Shown here: positions 5,133-6,978 of the stretch, piece by piece | Position numbering within the stretch: the first letter of the stretch is position 1 | Layout of the letters: each line of letters starts with the position of its first letter | Source: JAUVYV01 sp964394625 | GTDB taxonomy: Bacteria > Planctomycetota > Phycisphaerae > Sedimentisphaerales > Anaerobacaceae | Assembly (NCBI GenBank): GCA_964394625.1 | Contig: CAYMYK010000163.1 | Span: 1-6,978, forward strand | DNA length: 6,978 bases | Direction of reading: 5' to 3' | Made by a program: the position numbers and the translations under genes | The notes under the pieces: generated by a model | Seen by the model: the letters and a program-made list of their open reading frames with translations, nothing else | What the model was told of the DNA's origin: nothing | The model's database searches: none

Positions 5133-5762
5133 ATGCGAGATGTAATGTTAAGGGTAGCGGGAGTGTGTTTGCTGACGCTGGTAGCTTTGCCTGCGAATGC
5201 GGAACTGGTGACAATCAATATCGAAGGCGTCGTCGATACAGTCGATGACTCCGGCAATTACCTTGAAGGCCAGGTCAACCCCGGCGACATAATCACCGGC
5301 TGGTACACTTACGATACGGCTACCCTGGACTCAGACCCATCAGGATATATAGGAATGTATGAATACTCTGAGACACCATTTGGGATTTATCTTAGTCTGA
5401 GTGGATTCACTTTTCAAACAGATAGTTTAAATGTAAATTTCATGTTGTCAGTTGGTAATGCGGGAGGGCCATATTCAGAGGACAATTATCTCATAAGAAG
5501 TTACAACAACTTGCCTCTGTCCGATGAAGTCCCTGTTGACTATATATCTTGGCAGTTAGACGATACATCAGGAACGGCTTTAATGGATGATAGCCTTCCA
5601 GTAAATCCACCGTCTATAGAAGACTGGACTAGCAACCATCTTCGCTTAGAAAGCGACAGGCGATTTATCATTGATGCACATGTTACATCAGCGACCCCAG
5701 AGCCTTGCACACTTTTGCTATTGGGTACAGGTTTGTTCGCTATCGTTCGCAGAATTCATTAA
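5133..5762 (+). CDS. PEP-CTERM sorting domain protein, cassette copy 2
   Basis: 209 residues. Signal peptide 1-23 (ending P-A-N-A), then E-L-V-T-I-N-I-E-G-V-V-D-T-V-D-D, P-G-D-I-I-T-G-W-Y-T-Y-D and a diverged centre. It ends in the sorting signal T-P-E-P-C-T-L-L-L-L-G-T-G-L-F-A-I-V-R-R-I-H. The start at 5133 has AAAGGG at 5120-5125 and matches the paralogues. By eye it is about 60% identical to copy 3 overall, but identity is concentrated in the first ~60 residues and the last 20; residues about 62-180 differ heavily by substitutions, with only a small length change. The frame is fully open, so it looks functional. Predicted location: cell surface or exopolymer matrix after exosortase processing. 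Its biochemical role is not recognised. Confidence 0.9.
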   Translation: MRDVMLRVAGVCLLTLVALPANAELVTINIEGVVDTVDDSGNYLEGQVNPGDIITGWYTYDTATLDSDPSGYIGMYEYSETPFGIYLSLSGFTFQTDSLNVNFMLSVGNAGGPYSEDNYLIRSYNNLPLSDEVPVDYISWQLDDTSGTALMDDSLPVNPPSIEDWTSNHLRLESDRRFIIDAHVTSATPEPCTLLLLGTGLFAIVRRIH

Positions 5763-5789
5763 CTGAACAACACTCACATATCCTTAAAA

Positions 5790-6101
5790 GGAGGAACAGA
5801 AAATGTCACGTTCAAAATCTGTATATGTAATTGTCATTATCATTTTACTCACAGTTAGCCTTGCAAACGCGGGACCATACGCTAATTCGCGTGCGGTTGC
5901 AGTTTCCGGAGGCGAAACTCACTCACTTGTTCTAACTGCGGATGCCAATCTTTGGGCCGCCGGTTATAATTCTTGGTATCATCTCGGAATCGGCGACGAT
6001 ACTACAGAACAAAATCTGCTTGTTAGAGTTCACGACGGTGACATGAACAGCCCATCCGAATATTTGGAGGGCATCATTGCTATAGACTCCGGTTGGAAAC
6101 A
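5790..6101 (+). repeat. 312-bp direct repeat, copy 2
   Basis: Identical by eye to 4506-4817. It covers the ribosome site, signal peptide and first RCC1 blade. The perfect identity contrasts with the diverged neighbouring PEP-CTERM genes and points to recent duplication or gene conversion. Confidence 0.9.
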
Positions 6102-6228
6102 TTCATTGGCCGTGGACGTCAATAGACATGTGTGGGCTTGGGGCTGCAATTACTATGGCCAGGCAGGCATAGCGCGCCCTCTTTTTCTGCCGCTGTGTCA
6201 TGCCAAAAAATTGTATAAAAGGGCTTGA
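5803..6228 (+). CDS. Truncated secreted RCC1-repeat protein, cassette copy 2
   Basis: 141 residues. Residues 1-107 are the same as copy 1 (signal peptide plus blade 1 and the start of blade 2). From codon 100 onward the DNA differs at many third positions while the protein still reads H-S-L-A-V-D-V-N-R-H-V-W-A-W-G-C-N-Y-Y-G-Q (100-120). After Y-Y-G-Q the RCC1 match ends and an unrelated tail A-R-P-L-F-L-P-L-C-H-A-K-K-L-Y-K-R-A closes the frame. The synonymous changes suggest that the 3' part derives from a different blade of a longer parent gene, joined by recombination inside the repeat motif. Its TGA (6226-6228) lies inside the -35 box of the next cassette's promoter. It is probably a relic or short secreted module and is unlikely to form a complete propeller alone. 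Confidence 0.75.
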   Translation: MSRSKSVYVIVIIILLTVSLANAGPYANSRAVAVSGGETHSLVLTADANLWAAGYNSWYHLGIGDDTTEQNLLVRVHDGDMNSPSEYLEGIIAIDSGWKHSLAVDVNRHVWAWGCNYYGQAGIARPLFLPLCHAKKLYKRA

Positions 6229-6253
6229 ATTTATGGTACGTGTGTGGTATAAT
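6225..6253 (+). promoter_or_regulatory. Cassette promoter, copy 3
   Basis: -35 TTGAAT (6225-6230), 17-bp spacer, -10 TATAAT (6248-6253). It is the same as copy 2, with one extra T in the leader. The -35 includes the stop codon of the preceding RCC1 fragment. Confidence 0.8.
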
Positions 6254-6293
6254 GTTTTATGTATTCGAGGGTTTTTATTGAAAGGGTAAAACG

Positions 6294-6920
6294 ATGCGAG
6301 ATGTAATTGTATGGGTAGCGGGAGTGTTGATGCTGGTGCTGGTAGCGCCGCTTGCGAATGCGGAACTAATTACAATCAATATCGAAGGCGTCGTCGATAC
6401 CGTCGAGGACGAGGGCAATTACCTCGATGGCCAAATAAATCCCGGCGATATCATCACCGGCTGGTACACCTACGATACCGACACGCCGGACACAAATCCG
6501 TCGGAGAATGTAGGAGATTATGAACACTCCACTTCGCCATATGGTGTCCATCTAACAGTCAGCGGATTTACCTTCATGACCGACCCAACTAATGTCGACT
6601 TTCTTCTCGAGGTCGTGAACGACTATCCAACTGGGGACAACTATGGATTCATCAGTTACAACAACCTCAACTTGTCGAATGGGACATTGGTTGATGGTAT
6701 CGATTGGCAGCTTGATGACTATAGTGGTATGGCGCTTTCAAGCACTGTTATCCCTACAAATGCGCCTGTGTTGGAACACTGGGACTGGAACCAATTACGC
6801 TTACACGGAGAAAGAGGCGGTTACATTATTGACAGCCATGTTACTTTTGCGGTACCTGAGCCCTGTACGCTTTTGCTATTGGGTACAGGTTTGTTCGCTA
6901 TCGTTCGCAGAAGTCACTAA
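6294..6920 (+). CDS. PEP-CTERM sorting domain protein, cassette copy 3
   Basis: 208 residues. Signal peptide 1-23 (ending L-A-N-A) and the conserved block E-L-I-T-I-N-I-E-G-V-V-D-T-V-E-D, then N-P-G-D-I-I-T-G-W-Y-T-Y-D. The variable middle has S-G-F-T-F-M-T-D, I-S-Y-N-N and W-Q-L-D-D landmarks shared with the other copies. The tail is V-P-E-P-C-T-L-L-L-L-G-T-G-L-F-A-I-V-R-R-S-H. The start is preceded by AAAGGG at 6281-6286. The last ~50 coding bases and the following intergenic stretch match copy 2 almost perfectly (two mismatches from 6870 to the window end). Likely an exosortase-processed surface protein; specific role unknown. Confidence 0.9.
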   Translation: MRDVIVWVAGVLMLVLVAPLANAELITINIEGVVDTVEDEGNYLDGQINPGDIITGWYTYDTDTPDTNPSENVGDYEHSTSPYGVHLTVSGFTFMTDPTNVDFLLEVVNDYPTGDNYGFISYNNLNLSNGTLVDGIDWQLDDYSGMALSSTVIPTNAPVLEHWDWNQLRLHGERGGYIIDSHVTFAVPEPCTLLLLGTGLFAIVRRSH

Positions 6921-6960
6921 CTGAACAACACTCACATATCCTTAAAAGGAGGAACAGAAA

Positions 6961-6978
6961 ATGTCACGTTCAAAATCT
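6961..6978 (+). CDS. RCC1-repeat gene, cassette copy 3, first six codons only
   Basis: ATG and five codons encoding M-S-R-S-K-S, identical to the starts of the other two RCC1 copies, with the same GGAGGAACAG ribosome site at 6948-6957. The rest is outside the window, so it cannot be said whether this copy is full length. Confidence 0.75.

Noticed and set aside
3762..6978. The tandem array as a CRISPR, integron or transposon
   Set aside because: The repeats are kilobase-scale and protein-coding, with no short regular repeats, attC-like sites, transposase, integrase or terminal inverted repeats.

Overview
The window suggests a bacterium of the Planctomycetes, probably the Phycisphaerae/Sedimentisphaerales side. 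This is inferred from three things seen together: PEP-CTERM (exosortase-sorted) surface proteins, an ECF sigma factor translationally coupled to a membrane protein with a prepilin-like C-terminal half, and a large secreted helical-repeat protein. No rRNA or other taxonomic marker is present, so the assignment is tentative. No tRNA, rRNA, CRISPR array, transposase or integrase was found.

Layout. (1) Positions 1-1387, minus strand: the first 462 codons of a secreted TPR-like protein built of five ~78-residue repeats. Its 3' end lies outside the window. It has a consensus extended -10 promoter (1535-1563), a ~140-nt leader that can fold, and a perfect Shine-Dalgarno. (2) 1388-1802: intergenic, with that leader and promoter, degenerate direct repeats and two small inverted repeats. 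(3) 1803-3454, minus strand: a two-gene operon, ECF-type sigma factor followed by a putative anti-sigma factor, with start and stop overlapping as ATGA. The anti-sigma candidate has one membrane helix and a C-terminal domain resembling the DUF1559/H-X9-DG prepilin-like family. (4) 3455-3834: divergent intergenic region with a candidate sigma-operon promoter overlapped by a perfect inverted repeat, and two plus-strand promoters. (5) About 3760 to the right edge, plus strand: a tandem array of three copies of a two-gene cassette. Each copy has a near-consensus sigma-70 promoter, a ~210-aa exported PEP-CTERM protein, and then a secreted RCC1-repeat (beta-propeller) gene. The two RCC1 genes that are fully visible are cut short after one to two blades; the third has only its first six codons in the window.

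The cassette array is the most interesting part. Start-to-start distances are 1298 and 1161 bp for the PEP-CTERM genes and 1284 and 1158 bp for the RCC1 genes. Conservation is mosaic. The promoter/leader and the PEP-CTERM tail plus the RCC1 5' end are almost identical between copies; 312 bp is identical between RCC1 copies 1 and 2. The PEP-CTERM interiors are strongly diverged but still open and in frame. The RCC1 copies stop matching abruptly inside the RCC1 motif, as expected for recombination between blades. A reasonable inference is expansion by unequal recombination, with the PEP-CTERM genes kept and diversified as surface proteins and the RCC1 fragments either carried along or used as short secreted modules. 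Whether a full-length RCC1 gene ends the array cannot be seen here.
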